From: Aplectana chamaeleonis
Taxonomy: Eukaryota; Nematoda; Chromadorea; Rhabditida; Cosmocercidae
DNA: 64,000 nucleotides
NCBI GenBank assembly: GCA_029168955.1
Contig: JAPDOI010000136.1
Location: 743,501-807,500 of the forward strand
Direction: 5' to 3'
Of the stretch, positions 43,254 to 54,476 are shown piece by piece (position 1 is the first letter of the stretch; each line of letters starts with the position of its first letter). Made by a program: the position numbers and the translations under genes. The notes under the pieces were generated by a model that did no database searches, was not told the origin of the DNA, and worked only from the letters and a program-made list of their open reading frames with translations.

Positions 43254-44198
43254 CTCTCACAAATGAGGTTGTCCAACACTGCGCAACGGACTCCGAAAAT
43301 CCGACCTTAGAAATTTTTTTAACGTGGTTGTTGAACAGGTAGTAACTACACTTTCGAGTGAACAAGTTAAAGAGCATTACCCCGAATGACAAGAACTTTG
43401 TAGTAAAGAACGGCGTCAAAAATGATAAGGCCGGAAGGCAACGCCGACATTCCCATTTGATCAATCCAGTTAAACCTCAGATGAGGAAATGACATCTCAA
43501 CACATACTTCACATGAATACGAGAGAAACTCACGGTGGATCTGGCGTTAGGGAATTACCAGCATTCAGTGTTGAGGATGGCAACTGACTGGGCATGATTG
43601 CTACTTGCAGCCTGCGAAAAATACGCGATAAAAAAGGCTGCTAAATAATTGCGTTTGCCGAGCAGACGTCGGCAGGCGACTGATTTATTCATAAAAATAT
43701 GACAAATAAAAAACGTGCAAGGATCGCCGCTCCTTAGAAGAGATGAACATTCGTCAGTCATGACGGCATTGAGCAGTCAGAAATGAAAATGATAAGAAAT
43801 ATCTAGCACAGAAAACAAAATTTGCACCGACGCCAGCGCCAGGTATGAATTTTAGAGGGTTTTTCCTAATCCGCCACTGTTAAGAGAAAGAAATGCTTTG
43901 ATACAAAAAAAAACCAAAACTCCCACAGGAAGGCAATCAATACTACGAAAAGAATAGGCAAACGGCTTTTCGTTTCAGTCTCTCAAACATGGCTCAAGGT
44001 GATGATTCTGTAGGAGTTTGAGAGATATGTTCCAGATTTGACTTCGAGTTCTACCACTAGGTTATTCGGGTGCACATTACGAATCTGAACTTTGTTTTTC
44101 AATTTTCTGACTAGGCCAGGGTGCTGCATAAGGTGTGGAGAAGACCTATTCTAATCAGACCCCCTCCGGAGGGTGTTTCGGTCAATTTAATCACTGTG
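43254..44198. other. No gene recognised
   Basis: Unique-looking sequence with no shared repeats noted except a weak TTATTCGGGTGCACATTACG (about 44060) similar to the GCTGAACACGAAT repeat. Confidence 0.35.
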
Positions 44199-44200
44199 TA

Positions 44201-44355
44201 CAGGCTATAAAACAGCGGAATTCACTTGGTTCCTACGCGTTCTGGTGCGGAGCGGAGGTTAGAGACAGTGATAGAGGGTAGGACAGACGGAGGCCGAGGC
44301 GCCGCGCGCGCCGCTCGCACCTCGAATGATGTGAATTACGACGTTTTATAGAGGG
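44201..44355 (+). mobile_element. 155-bp TA-flanked MITE, copy 1
   Basis: CAGGCTATAAAACAGCGGAA + TTCAC is mirrored by GTGAATTACGACGTTTTATA + GAGGG, with TA at 44199-44200 and 44356-44357. The centre is GC-rich (GCGCCGCGCGCGCCGCTCGC). The same element is at 45018-45169. Confidence 0.9.
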
Positions 44356-44598
44356 TACCCGCATTCAGAATGGTCTATCTGGTCTCCCGGAAAGGCTCGG
44401 ACCCCCCCCCCTCCCTTCACCTCTCCACAGCTCATGCCCCCCTTGTGAAGTTATATACCCCGCGCCGAACCTTGGACTAGGTTTGTTCGAAGCTCCTAAT
44501 CAGGAGGAAAATTTGAGGGCAAGCCGCGACTTTTGACGATTTCCAGAATGCTACGATATATGTGGCTCAAACTGTTTTCTCTGGGGCCATTTGGTATA

Positions 44599-44929
44599 CA
44601 GGGTTAAGCGGGGCGTTGCGTAATTCTTCGAATTGGGGCAACCCCTACCTACCATCAGAATTTTCCTTCCGCAATCCGAAATTTTTGTGACCCCCGAAAC
44701 GCGATTTTGGAGCAGTTCAATTAGATTTGATTACTAAAGCTATCAGACGCCGAAAGTTCGTTCAAGAGTCGGGCTCAAGCGTCTAAAACCTAAAACCCGA
44801 TCCTTACCTTTGGTGACCGAAAACATCGAGAACTTTCGGGATATTTTCACCAATCTTCAATTTTCGGTCATAGATTTTTGCGACCCCCCCACCACCCATT
44901 GCCAAATTTCTCAACCACGCTTGACCCTG
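44599..44929 (-). mobile_element. MITE, CAGGGTCAAGCG family, copy 2 (inverted)
   Basis: CAGGGTTAAGCGGGGCGTTG and CACGCTTGACCCTG are inverted termini, with TA at 44597-44598 on the left. The interior is the reverse complement of 42889-43253 and 51163-51530. Confidence 0.88.
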
Positions 44930-44940
44930 TTGGAGTTTTC

Positions 44941-45461
44941 AATGGCAACGCTCACGAAGGAAAATGTGTTTTAGTTTCCACTAGGAATGGGTAGTGGAGG
45001 GGCACACTGTAACGTTACAGGCTAAAAAAACGGTGAAATTCACATGGTTCCTACGCGTGCTGGTGCGGAGCGGAGATTAGAAACGGTGAGAGAGAGGAGG
45101 GCAGACGGTGGCTGAGGCGTCGCGCGCGCCGCTCGCGCCTCAATAATGTGAATTACGTTTTATAGAGGGTAACGTCGAACAAACGCATGAAAAACAGCCA
45201 GGACAAGCCCTAAAAGAGACCGAAGTTGCAACTTTGAGCACAAGGCAATCCGCAAAAGGGCAATGCCCGCCCTCCGACGTGAACAAATGAACACTCAGAT
45301 AACAGGAGATAATCAAGTCAAGGAAGTACTGATAATTGATCTAATCGCTTGACTGCATTGATAGTCTTCATCCTTGATAGCGGTCAGCTCTTCTACGCTT
45401 AAAAATCAACGTTAGCATTAGCAAGGTGAAATCTATCGTGAAAAGTGAAAATTGCCTTTAA
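44941..45461 (+). mobile_element. Degenerate MITE, AAGGCAGTGTTCACGAT family, subfamily B copy 3
   Basis: GGCAACGCTCACGAAGGAAA and the interior GGAATGGGTAGTGGAGGGGC, CACACTGTAACGTT follow the 6154-6653 copy, then GTGAACAAATGAACACTCAG. The right end ATTGCCTTTA at 45452-45461 is worn. It is interrupted by the 152-bp MITE at 45018-45169. Confidence 0.75.
45018..45169 (+). mobile_element. 152-bp TA-flanked MITE, copy 2, with visible empty site
   Basis: The same element as 44201-44355 (GGTTCCTACGCGTGCTGGTG, GCGTCGCGCGCGCCGCTCGC). TA lies at 45016-45017 and 45170-45171. The related MITE at 6154-6653 reads GTAACGTTGACGTCGAA straight across this point, so the insertion and its target are directly visible. 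Confidence 0.92.
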
Positions 45462-45469
45462 CACAAATC

Positions 45470-45980
45470 TGAGGTCCGTTTATCGATTTCTGCCAGCTTA
45501 CGGTAGATTACGGTGGGTGTGAGGTGGTCCGGCCGGGGTCTCAGACTTGACTCAAAATTCCCATACGGGGTTATTCAGGGTTGAGCAGGCCGCTGCGGCA
45601 GTTTTTGGCGGAGCTACGACCGCCACCGTCCTGTTGACCGAAATTTAGGAAAAATTTGATAATATTTACGACCCCCTCGTCAAACAGACATTAAATCTGT
45701 ATTCGGCTTACCGCTCGACCCCGGGTGGTTATTACTACCTCATTTTAGCTCACCGAAGGGGTCCGGAAAAAGTTCCCCTTTTCTTCAAAAATTTTAGGAG
45801 CACCCTCCTTTTTTCAAAAATTTTCTAAATTTTTACGACCCCCGTTGCGCCGAGACGCAACCCTGCTCACCCTTGACAGGGTTGAGCGGGCCGTTGCGGC
45901 AATTTTCGGCGGAGCTACGACCCCCCCTTTTAGAAATTCTGTTTTTTTTTTCACGATCCCCCTCGACAAATAAACATCAA
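45470..45980. repeat. CAGGGTTGAGCGGGCC fragments and TACGGT repeat
   Basis: CAGGGTTGAGCAGGCCGCTG (45563) and CAGGGTTGAGCGGGCCGTTG (45877) each lead into GGCGGAGCTACGACC, with an inverted end at about 45838-45876 (TACGACCCCCGTTGCGCCGA, CAACCCTG). This is a subfamily of the CAGGGT elements, at least one copy bounded 45563-45876. The TACGGT repeat (ACGGTAGATTACGGTGGGTG) precedes it. Confidence 0.65.
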
Positions 45981-46292
45981 ATTTGGGTGCTATCATAACG
46001 GGGGGGGGCACTTTGGCGCGATACAGTTGGTCACGCCCATTTTATTGTGCCGCACTAAATTTGAGCACCTACCCAGGGTTTTCATCCCGATAGTAATCGA
46101 AACACAGAGAAAAATCGTTTGAGCACCGTAATCCAACGAAGCCATAAACTGAAAAAATTGTGTGTGATTGCACCAAACTTTCCATCACACGCCTAATACG
46201 CCGTTTTTCTTCGGCGTCGTAGACACTTTGCTATTCAGATGACACCAGGATTGTGGTTGCGGGCATCGAGATTGAATAGTATGTTTTGGAAC

Positions 46293-46489
46293 AGGTGCTA
46301 TCTAAGCGGGAGTAGGGTAGTATGGCGCGATAGAGTAGGCCTCGCCCATTTTACCGTGCCGCACTGAATTTGAGCACCTACCCGGGGTTTCCCTCCCCTG
46401 CCAAAATCAGGAGAGTCGTTGCGGCACGAAAAAATGGGCGTGGTCAAATGCGATACCACAGTACCTCCCCCCCCGCTGCGAAAGCACCT
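46293..46489. mobile_element. Fold-back MITE, GGGTGCTATCTxAGCGG family, copy 2
   Basis: AGGTGCTATCTAAGCGGGAG is mirrored by CCCCCGCTGCGAAAGCACCT. CGCCCATTTTACCGTGCCGC and GCGGCACGAAAAAATGGGCG pair inside. Its interior matches 36563-36756. Confidence 0.85.
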
Positions 46490-46625
46490 TGGCAGATTAA
46501 TGGAGAAGTGATTCTTCGCCCAATTTTTACTCACCAAAACCTTCTCACCTAGATTCTTCTCCCCTTCAAAATCTGGAGAGCTAAGAGGTTCCCCTTCAAA
46601 AATCTGTAGAGTTAAGAAGTATGAT

Positions 46626-46788
46626 CTAGTTTCGCATTCGCGTTCAGTCCGCAAAGTCTCATTATCAGAATCGTAAAAGCGAAGCGGTTGTTTTGATAAT
46701 GATTCTAGTTCATTTTTTCAGAAACAACCGCTTCGCTTCTACGATTGTGATAATGAGGACTGAACGCGACTGCGGAACTGAACTATAA
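46626..46788. repeat. Hairpin with ~65-bp arms
   Basis: CGCGTTCAGTCC...TCATTATCAGAATCGTAAAA and GCGAAGCGGTTGTTTT are mirrored by GAAACAACCGCTTCGCTTCT, ACGATTGTGATAATGAGGAC and TGAACGCG. A 10-bp insertion (GCAAAGTCTC region) distinguishes the left arm. Confidence 0.85.
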
Positions 46789-47383
46789 ATCATTCACACA
46801 AAGATAGCTTTTTCATCCTGAGCGTTTTCTCACGAGTTGGTGCTTGGAAGAACGCAATTCTCAAGCAATTGTTGCGTAGTTAGTCAGTGTTTTTGCCATT
46901 TTTAAAGGTGAACGAATGTGATTCTATGTATTTGCGTGCAGTTCCACTTGTGAAGCGTGAAGTATTTCATTCCGTTGAGCAAGAAAAGAAGGGCGGGACG
47001 ATACAGGCTTGAAATGCGCTCTTTAGGGCATTCACACACAACGCTTTTTATTTTACGGTCGAATTGGAATACGGTGCTCAAACGATTTTTCTCTGTGTTT
47101 GTATCACTGTTCCATCCCGTGCCAAAATCAGGAGTTATTGCGGCCCGGAAAAATGAGCGTAGCCAAGTGCGATACACAGTGCCCCCCCCCCTATGATTGC
47201 ACCCAAGATTGTACTCAGCACACCGAATAACCCTTGAACAGAAATTTCACTGGAATCCGACACTTTACCCAAACTACCGTACACCAACCGCACCGTATAA
47301 ATTCATGACGGCCTCCGCCGGCAGAGCTGTTCTCGCGCTGCAGTCTTATTATGAGTGGGTGACTGTTACTGGGAGGGTCAAGC

Positions 47384-47612
47384 GGGCAGGGTTGAGGAGC
47401 GTTGTGACTGCTCAGGAACTCAGTGCTCGCGACCCGCGCGCATTTCGGGCTTTGCTCGCCACCCGCTTACCCCTCATTTTGAAGTGCTCGTCACCCGCTG
47501 CCCCCTCGTCTCCGCTCGCCACCCGCTATCGGTACAGCGGGTCGGGAGCGCGAGTGGTGGTGGTACAGCGGGTCGCGAGCACTTTGCGAGCCAGTCACCC
47601 GCTGTTCTTAAA
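47384..47612. repeat. Cluster of GCTCGCCACCCGCT motifs, copy 1
   Basis: Direct and inverted copies of GCTCGCCACCCGCT and its variant GCTCGTCACCCGCTGCC, with mirrors such as AGCGGGTCGGGAGCG and AGCGGGTCGCGAGC, fill this GC-rich stretch. The same cluster is at 50690-50895. Frames of up to 149 codons here are repeat-driven. Confidence 0.75.
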
Positions 47613-48483
47613 TAATCAATGTTGGCGTCTCTCACCACTGCATTGATTTCTTTTCTTTTGCTCTTGCTTTTATTTTCTTCTGTCATTCAAAACTACGATA
47701 AAGTTTACGTACGTGATTGCTGTGACCCGTTAGCCAGACCGTTCGTGCGACCTCTTTGTCATTCGGAGAGGCAGCACATAATTATGTATTATGTATGCCT
47801 TAGGTGTACCCACGAGTATCCATGTGAGGTGTTAATGACTCGCACTGCACGCAATCACGCCTCCATTATCACCATCCTCACGTCAACGTATCATTCGATA
47901 CGCCTCCGTCATCCGCATCGTGCGTGTCTTCTTCCTCAACCTTTTTTCTTGCAGCCGGGACAAATTTCCAAATTATTGAATAAATTTACAGAAATGTTTT
48001 GGAACACCTCAAATTAGTCTAAAAAATTAAATGAAAAAAACTCGTTCATCTCTTATTCTCAATTTTCGAACGTCTGTGAATTGAAAAAAAAACATGTGAA
48101 ATATATTCGATGAAAGTCAATAACTGTAAATTTATCCGAATACTGATTCTGCCAAATAATAAAAGAATATTCGGCCGGGCATTTGAATTTCTGAACGGTT
48201 TTAAATCGAGTATGTGACATTATAGTTTTGTTTCGCTGCAAAATAATTTTGGTCTCCCTGGTACCCTCTATTAAGTGTTTTCCCCTACACGTATTTCTTC
48301 ATTTCTTATTTTACCCCGCTCCTGAATAATATAACATATGTTTTTCAGATGAAAAAATTTTCCGTTGGCACGCATGCTTTCATCCCGGAACCGGTCCACA
48401 CAGTGCACGATGTGGGAGTACGCGCCTATGGAGGTAAAATGCTATTTTTAATTGTTTGTTGGTCTTTTCCTCGGGTGTATCTC
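47613..48483. other. No gene recognised
   Basis: A 132-codon frame at 47619-48017 starts at a non-ATG codon. It has a hydrophobic N-terminus and no family signature. It could be chance. Confidence 0.3.
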
Positions 48484-49573
48484 ACAAGGGAACCACAATA
48501 AGTCATAGTGACCATTCCAAATGAAATGTACTTTTCTAGAACAATTTTCGGACGAAAAGTCCGAATATGCCCATCGCAGCTGCCCAGACCCACTCCGAAA
48601 AAAGTTATGAGCGTTTTTTCAAGTTCACGGCAAGGTAAGGGAATTTCTCCCCATGGAAATTTTAGGGTGTTTTTAAATTTTTCTCCTGATTTCGGTAAAA
48701 ACATGTATGTAGGGGTAATCTGGGATGCTGAACACGAATCTGGGGTTTGCTTGCCCAAATTTTGAGGTTTACTGTAGGTTACGGTAGGTAACATGCCATT
48801 TAGAAGACAAAATCTACCTCAATTTTCCGATAATCGACAAATGGACATCAAATTCGTATTCAGCACCCCAAATAACCCCCACATAGAAACTTTGAGACAA
48901 ATCTGAGACATTGACCAAACTACCGTACCCACCGTAATCTACCGTAGGCTGCCAAAAATCGATACACCGACATCATATTCGTGTTCAGCAGTCTAAATAA
49001 CCCCCAGAAGAACGATTTGAGCCACATCTTTCGTCACATTCCGGAAATCGTCAAAAGTCGCAATTTGCCATCAAATTCTCCCCCGATGGGAATATGTGAA
49101 CGAATACAGTCGAAAACTTCGGAAAATCTATAAATGAGCCTCAGATTCGTGATCAGCGCCCCAGATAACCCTCCAGAGCAAATTTTTAGTCAAATCTGGA
49201 ATATTTTCCTAAAACGCTTCGAGAGCCCTCTGATTGGTATAAATAAACGCCCAACCGAAAATCCGTAAAAGTCCAAAACGCTGTTAGCCTGCGCAAAGTT
49301 TGGAAAATGTTCCTTCAACCTAACTTTGCTTAGTGGGGTAGTTTTGGAGGCTGAACACGATTATGAGGTCAGTTTCCGGATTTTCGTAAAAATAATGCAC
49401 TTTTTGGAGGGTACAATAAGTACGAAAATCGGAGAAAAAATGCCCATAACTTTTTTCAGAGTGGGTCTAGGCAGCTGCGATGGGCATATTCGGACTTCTC
49501 GTCCGAAAATGGTTCTAGAAAAGTACATTTCATTTGGAATGGTCACTATGACTAATTGTTGTTCCCTTGTCAG
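48484..49573. repeat. Fold-back element of ~1.09 kb with ~125-bp arms
   Basis: ACAAGGGAACCACAATAAGT, CATAGTGACCATTCCAAATG and GCCCATCGCAGCTGCCCAGA are mirrored by TCTAGGCAGCTGCGATGGGC, CATTTGGAATGGTCACTATG and GTTGTTCCCTTGT. The interior carries five copies of the GCTGAACACGAAT motif, two plus and three inverted, at about 48722, 48860, 48970, 49143 and 49350. Confidence 0.85.
49137..49400 (+). repeat. Dispersed repeat, copy homologous to 55163-55440
   Basis: GATTCGTGATCAGCGCCCCA, GTCAAATCTGGAATATTTTC, AAACGCTTCGAGAGCCCTCT and GGAGGCTGAACACGATTATG align in the same order with 55163-55440. Both are loosely palindromic (GATCAGCGCC against GGCGCTGAGCACGATC). Class unknown. Confidence 0.7.
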
Positions 49574-50192
49574 ACAGCAAGAGTGCTAGTTCCAAATTGT
49601 GGAATAGGTGTCTTATTTTTTATGAGTACAGTTGGAGAATCTTGAACAAAATTGACTTATTAGTTTTCCTTGAGATACTGACAATCCGAATCTTTTTAGA
49701 GATGTTAGAGCATCGAATTAGAAGAAGAGCCGCCGATTTGGAGTGTCTGGGAAGCGAGCGAAGGAACATGGAAGATGATCCACGACCGATTCGTTAGTCA
49801 TTTTGAAAAGTGCCAACGATTTTTACGCTCTCAACCCCGGGCTTGTTTTCAATCCACCTCGTTTCCGTGCATGTTATAGGTATGGGCCTGTGTATCAATA
49901 AGACATTTCGCGACAAAAACATGCCTCAGAATTGTCCCAGATTTCTTTATTTTTGGCTGCTAATTACAAACATTACGTCCAATCGTCACTTTGTCTCAGA
50001 GGAATTTTTCTGAGCGTCTGGAAATTTTCTGTTCGACTCCCTTATTTTCCCGATTCCCCGATTCAAAAAGAAGAAATATTAGTTGATGTCTTTTACAGAT
50101 GCAATGTTTTATCATAATGTGATAATTGTATTGTGATAAGTAGAGTTAGAGTTTTTATGTACTGATATTTAATACCAGGTCGGAATGTACTT
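49574..50192. other. No gene recognised
   Basis: AT-rich, short frames only, and no repeat shared with the rest of the window. Confidence 0.35.
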
Positions 50193-50355
50193 GGGTTTAT
50201 CCTAGATGGGGAGCACTCAGGATTGGACGAAAATGTACCAATGACTATTGAAGTATTGTTATAGTTTATAAGTACACTTATCGATACCGCTATCAAGTAG
50301 CTTTACCTCTTTTTTTAGACTTAATCCTGAGTGCCCCCCTTCTAGGATAGAACCA
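50193..50355. repeat. Small fold-back element
   Basis: ATCCTAGATGGGGAGCACTC + AGGATT is mirrored by AATCCTGAGTGCCCCCCTTC + TAGGAT, 26 bp with three mismatches. The AT-rich centre is unique. Confidence 0.75.
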
Positions 50356-50689
50356 AATGATTATTGATGGACATAATATTGTCCATCGTTTGCTACATGT
50401 AATAATATCTGAAAATAATGTATTTGTGACCAGTGAGATTATGAAATCGATATGAATTCCGCATGAGAAACCATGTTTTAAACATTTCATTGATTGAACG
50501 CATGTGATGTGAAATATTGATGTGAATGTTTAGTGCCGTAATAATATAATGATAAATACATTTTGACCAACTGTAAATCAGAATTCTATTACTGGGAGGT
50601 TAGGGTGAGAGGTGGGGAGGGGGTTAGATGGCTGTACGAGAGTTTAATCATCTAGGCGTGAGCTACTGCTAAGCAATCACGCAAGAGTG
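50356..50689. other. No gene recognised
   Basis: AT-rich sequence with no assignable feature. Confidence 0.35.
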
Positions 50690-50895
50690 CTCATCACCCG
50701 CTACCATTTCGTCGACGACCAGGGGGAGGCGAGCGGGTGAGTGTGATGTGGCGAGCGCGCCGCCGAATCAGTGGAGGCGGGCGGCGAGCCCCGGCCGGCC
50801 AGCGCTCGCCACCCGCTGCCATCTCGCTCGCCACCCGCGAAAAGGGTTGCTCGCCACCGGACTTTCGCTTCGCGGGTGGCGAGCCCCAACCTTCT
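50690..50895. repeat. Cluster of GCTCGCCACCCGCT motifs, copy 2
   Basis: AGTGCTCATCACCCGCTACC, GCGCTCGCCACCCGCTGCCA, TCGCTCGCCACCCGCGAAAA and inverted GCGGGTGGCGAGCCCC recur within 200 bp. The flanking CTGAGTGGTCACAACA is the inverse of the flank of copy 1 (TTGTGACTGCTCAGG). Confidence 0.75.
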
Positions 50896-51162
50896 GAGTG
50901 GTCACAACAGGTGGTCGCAAAATTTTTGGAAATTTCGGGGAAAAATGAAAATTTGGGGAGGGGTCGTAAAATTTTTGGGAAAAAGTAGGATTTTTTCAAG
51001 CCACATGGTAAGGTAAAATGAGGTAGGAATAGTCAGCCGCGTGCGAGTTGTATGCAATTTCAATAATATAAAAGCAGATTATATACGGAGTTGACAATTA
51101 GACACTAAATAAAGCTTCAAAATTTTTTGGTCCCAGGGGTTCGTAACATTTTGGGAATTAAG

Positions 51163-51530
51163 CAGGGTTGCGAAATGGCGCATCAGGGCGTGGAGGGGGT
51201 CGGTCGCAAAAATTTTAGCCTGAAAATGAAGGTTAGGGAGGGGGATCGCACAAAGTTCTGTCCAAAAATAAAAATTTGGTGAATATATCCCGAAAATTCT
51301 CGAAATTTTGGTTCCTTCGAAACGAGGAATCGTAGAATCGCTCAGGTTTTATACGCTTGAGCCCGGCTGTTGAACGAATTGGAGGCGTCTGATAGTTTTA
51401 GTAACCAAATAGAAGCTGCCCAGAAATCGCGCTTCGCGGGGTGGGGGTCGCAAAGATTTTGGAAGGAAAAATTTGATGTTGGGGGGTCGCTCCGATTTCG
51501 AAAAATTACGCAACGCCCCGTTTGACCCTG
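51163..51530 (+). mobile_element. MITE, CAGGGTCAAGCG family, copy 3
   Basis: It ends CGCAACGCCCCGTTTGACCC + TG. The interior (TATACGCTTGAGCCCGGCTG, GCTGCCCAGAAATCGCGCTT) is colinear with 42889-43253. The left end is shortened (CAGGGTTGCG). Confidence 0.85.
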
Positions 51531-52529
51531 TCACCGTGGGGTTTGGAGAATCTACGAAAATTTCACTAGCTCCACCCAGAATTTGTCATTCTTCCTCGAA
51601 AAAATGAGGAAATTTTCACGACACACGCTGCGCCGAGTCGCAACTCTGGTCAACCTTGGTTGCGCTATTTTTCGGCGTCGCTACGACCCCCCCTCGTTGC
51701 TGACTAAACGTTTTAAGGAATGTTAACAATTTTAACGACCCCCCCCCTTTTCAAATGAAATTATTCACCATTTTGAGTGACACATCTGGAGAAATTTCAA
51801 ACTTGTGGTGACAAAGGATAATTACATATCACAACCATACAGCTGACCAAGTGGTTTGGGCGAAATTTAAAAAAAACGATTCATAACTGAGCCTACCCTA
51901 ATAATACGTCTGAGCCGGCTCGACAAACAATCACAAATCTAGTTCAGTGTACATATATATGTTATCATGGGTGATCTCGAGAACAAATGCGGAATATCCA
52001 TATCGACAAAACGGGACATATAGGGTCTTGATTTTAAGATAAGAACTACTCGTCAGTGTTCGGCATAATGGAGCATGAATGAAGCACGAGAATTTCTGGA
52101 AACAAATTCTTGGAACAGAAATTTATGGCGATTGAACACATAACTATGTCCAAGCGACGGGGTGAACGAAATCGGAAGAAATGCGAAATCGATCATGTCA
52201 GGGAGGCCGTGTTTGCTCGACTTGGCTGCGTTTTGAACGTGCAGCATGGCATTCAATACGCAGCCAAATCCAAGGCTGAATTCCTCGAAGAAACGCAGTT
52301 ACATGCGAGGTTTCGCTTGACAATTCAAGTTACTTGCGAGATTCGGAAGTCGCAAGTATCATGTTTATGACCGTGTAAGTTATTTGCGAGTCGCGAACCC
52401 GAAAGTAACTTAAAAAACTGAGATAAGTCTCAAGTAACTTGATTTTGGCCGGATATCTCGCAAGTAACTTGATTCGAAACTTCTGAGTGGCGCTTTCGAG
52501 TAGTTTACTACCACCCCATATTCTCCAAC
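51531..52529. other. Degraded repeats, no gene
   Basis: A fragment of the GGCGGAGCTACGACC subfamily lies at about 51655-51740. Sparse AAGTAACTTG / CAAGTTACTT motifs lie at 52325-52480. No supported frame. Confidence 0.4.
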
Positions 52530-54476
52530 CTGGGGCCGGATGCATCAACGCAAATATAGGGGTTTGGGCAGGCGCGGGGCACACAGGGGAGCGAAGTAGG
52601 CATGCTAAGCCACCGGGGCAAGGGCAGTGCCCCCAACTGCCCCAGCTATGAGGCTGGGGCAGCGGCTGCCCCGGCGGGGGCAAGAGTGGTGAAACGCTGT
52701 AGAAATATGATGCTATCACGCAGAAACCAACTTTTTCAAGGCTTGCTGTCCTTTTCCTCGACTTAATGCTTTTATTTAGCTTCTGGTAAACATTTGTTTG
52801 CCGAAAACTTTTGCACCTAGAAGGTAATGTGCTTATCTGGGCCAAATTCCGGTCCGCAGTTGCGTCTCGACACGCTTTGCGGCCGCACGCGCTGAATTCA
52901 GGCGAGTTTCCAGCGCTAAAGCCGCCTCGATATGGCTTTTTTATACAGTTTTCTCCAATTTTGTTTACTTTCCAGTTTCTAAAACCCACCTAGAGTCAAC
53001 AGATCGGCGGCTGCCGCGCTGGAAACTCTTTCGACTCCTCAGCGCGCGGCCCCAAAGCGAGTCGAGACGCAATCGCGGACCGGAATTCGGCCCAGAGAAG
53101 CACACTAATTACGCCATTCTCGATTGATTTATTCACGTATTCTTTTTTTTTTCTTTTTTTGAGGTTTTCCTCGGAAAAATCCATATTACTGCTCCCACCT
53201 GCTTTATTCCGCGTTCCTTTAGCTTTTGCTTGATCTACTACAGTTTCAGAGTTTTTGAGCACTTCGAAAAGCATGCTTTCGAAAAATTTCGGTTGAAGAC
53301 ACTTCCAATTTTTTTTCTCGAAAGAAATTGATTCGAGACACGTATTGAAATTTTATACTAGAAACCACACATTTTTTCTTGAGTTCCACCCGCACTGCTT
53401 GCTGAATTTCTTTTTTTCCTCGAATCTCGTCCTCCAAATCCTTTGAGTTCTGAAACAAAAAAAATTAGCAAATATTATTATTTCATTCCCATGAAAATAT
53501 AACCCATCTAATGAGGAAATTTTTTTGCAACCCTGTGTCTGAATAAGAAATATGAAATGAGAACTCTAGTCTCAATTTATGAAGAAAATACTACGCTTCA
53601 GTACTCAAAGGCGTGTGTCCTTCTTCTCCTTCCTCTGCTGTGCTCTTCTGCTCACGTTTTCACAACATGAACATCTTGCAGTCCTTTTCCTCACAGCCAT
53701 AAAAATTAAAAAAGTACAATCTGAAAATTTGGTGGGTGTATCAAGCTGAGAAAAAATACAAATTCACTCTGACAAAAGAATGGCCTTGAATTTGTTTGCA
53801 ATCTGAACATGAAGTCTAGTATGCGTGAAAAAAACGCCGCTACAAAAATGTGAAAAAATTTATAGAGTTGATCTTGCTATAATTCCCTTGTAACAGAGCT
53901 AAACCATCCACAGAGCGAAATGGCGGATGATCATCTCTCATTCTAACTTGCAGCAAAATAGCATCTAAAGCAAAGAATACTACCCATGGTTTTCTAAATA
54001 CACCACAAAATTTTTCAAAACTTGCTATTTACACTTTTCAGACGAGGTTCGCAGCAATTTGGCGTTTCGGACAAGTTGTGAAGTCTCAATAACGAGCGAA
54101 TTAAAAATAAAATGACACACAAAAACTACGGACGAAATTAAAACATATTTATTCTCTATTACCATTCTACATTACGAAAAAAATAACTGCCAGATGTTCA
54201 GCTGCGTTGAAAACGAGAGGAAATAAAAAAAACAGGAAGCGTCAAGCAGATTGGGGCGAAAAATCTCACCTGTCTTGGTCGATCGATCGCAGCTTTCGGC
54301 CGTAAAATGGCGCGCACGTACGTGATTGCGTACACTCCGCTGGGGTTGGCTGCCCCGACGCCATCGAGCGCATCTGCATATGCGGCGGGCACCGACTCTC
54401 GGAGCGCCTGCGCTAGGGTAGCCAGACCCTGCCCGTGCCCTTGCCCCACCGTGTGCGTTGATGCATCCGGCCCCTG
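52530..54476. mobile_element. TIR element of ~1.95 kb, GGGGCCGGATGCATCAACGC ends
   Basis: The left end CCTGGGGCCGGATGCATCAA + CGCA and right end TGCGTTGATGCATCCGGCCC + CTGG are inverted over 24 bp with one mismatch. Subterminal GC-rich blocks also mirror (GGGGCAAGGGCAG and CTGCCC...CCCTTGCCCC). No transposase is visible. Chance frames of up to 219 codons cross the GC-rich end. The terminus resembles the 136-bp fold-back at 4405-4540. A TA-flanked MITE sits inside. Confidence 0.8.
52827..53105. mobile_element. Fold-back MITE, AAATTCCGGTCCGCA family, copy 3, TA-flanked
   Basis: The termini ATGTGCTTATCTGGGCCAAA and TTCGGCCCAGAGAAGCACAC are flanked by TA (52825-52826 and 53106-53107). The subterminal AATTCCGGTCCGCA is shared with 8664-8858 and 31113-31307, but the outer 14 bp and the core differ. 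Confidence 0.85.

Larger units (their letters stand above)
45983..47206. repeat. Nested GGGTGCTATC fold-back, outer copy
   Basis: TTGGGTGCTATCATAACGGG at 45983 and CCCCCTATGATTGCACCCAA ending 47206 form the outer termini. Just inside, GAGAAAAATCGTTTGAGCAC (about 46109) is mirrored by GTGCTCAAACGATTTTTCTC (about 47074). The middle contains another family member (46293-46489) and a hairpin (46626-46788). No gene. Confidence 0.75.

Noticed and set aside
52330..52989. 219-codon minus-strand frame rich in Pro/Cys
   Set aside because: It reads across the GC-rich end of the 52530-54476 element and into an embedded MITE. No family is recognised.
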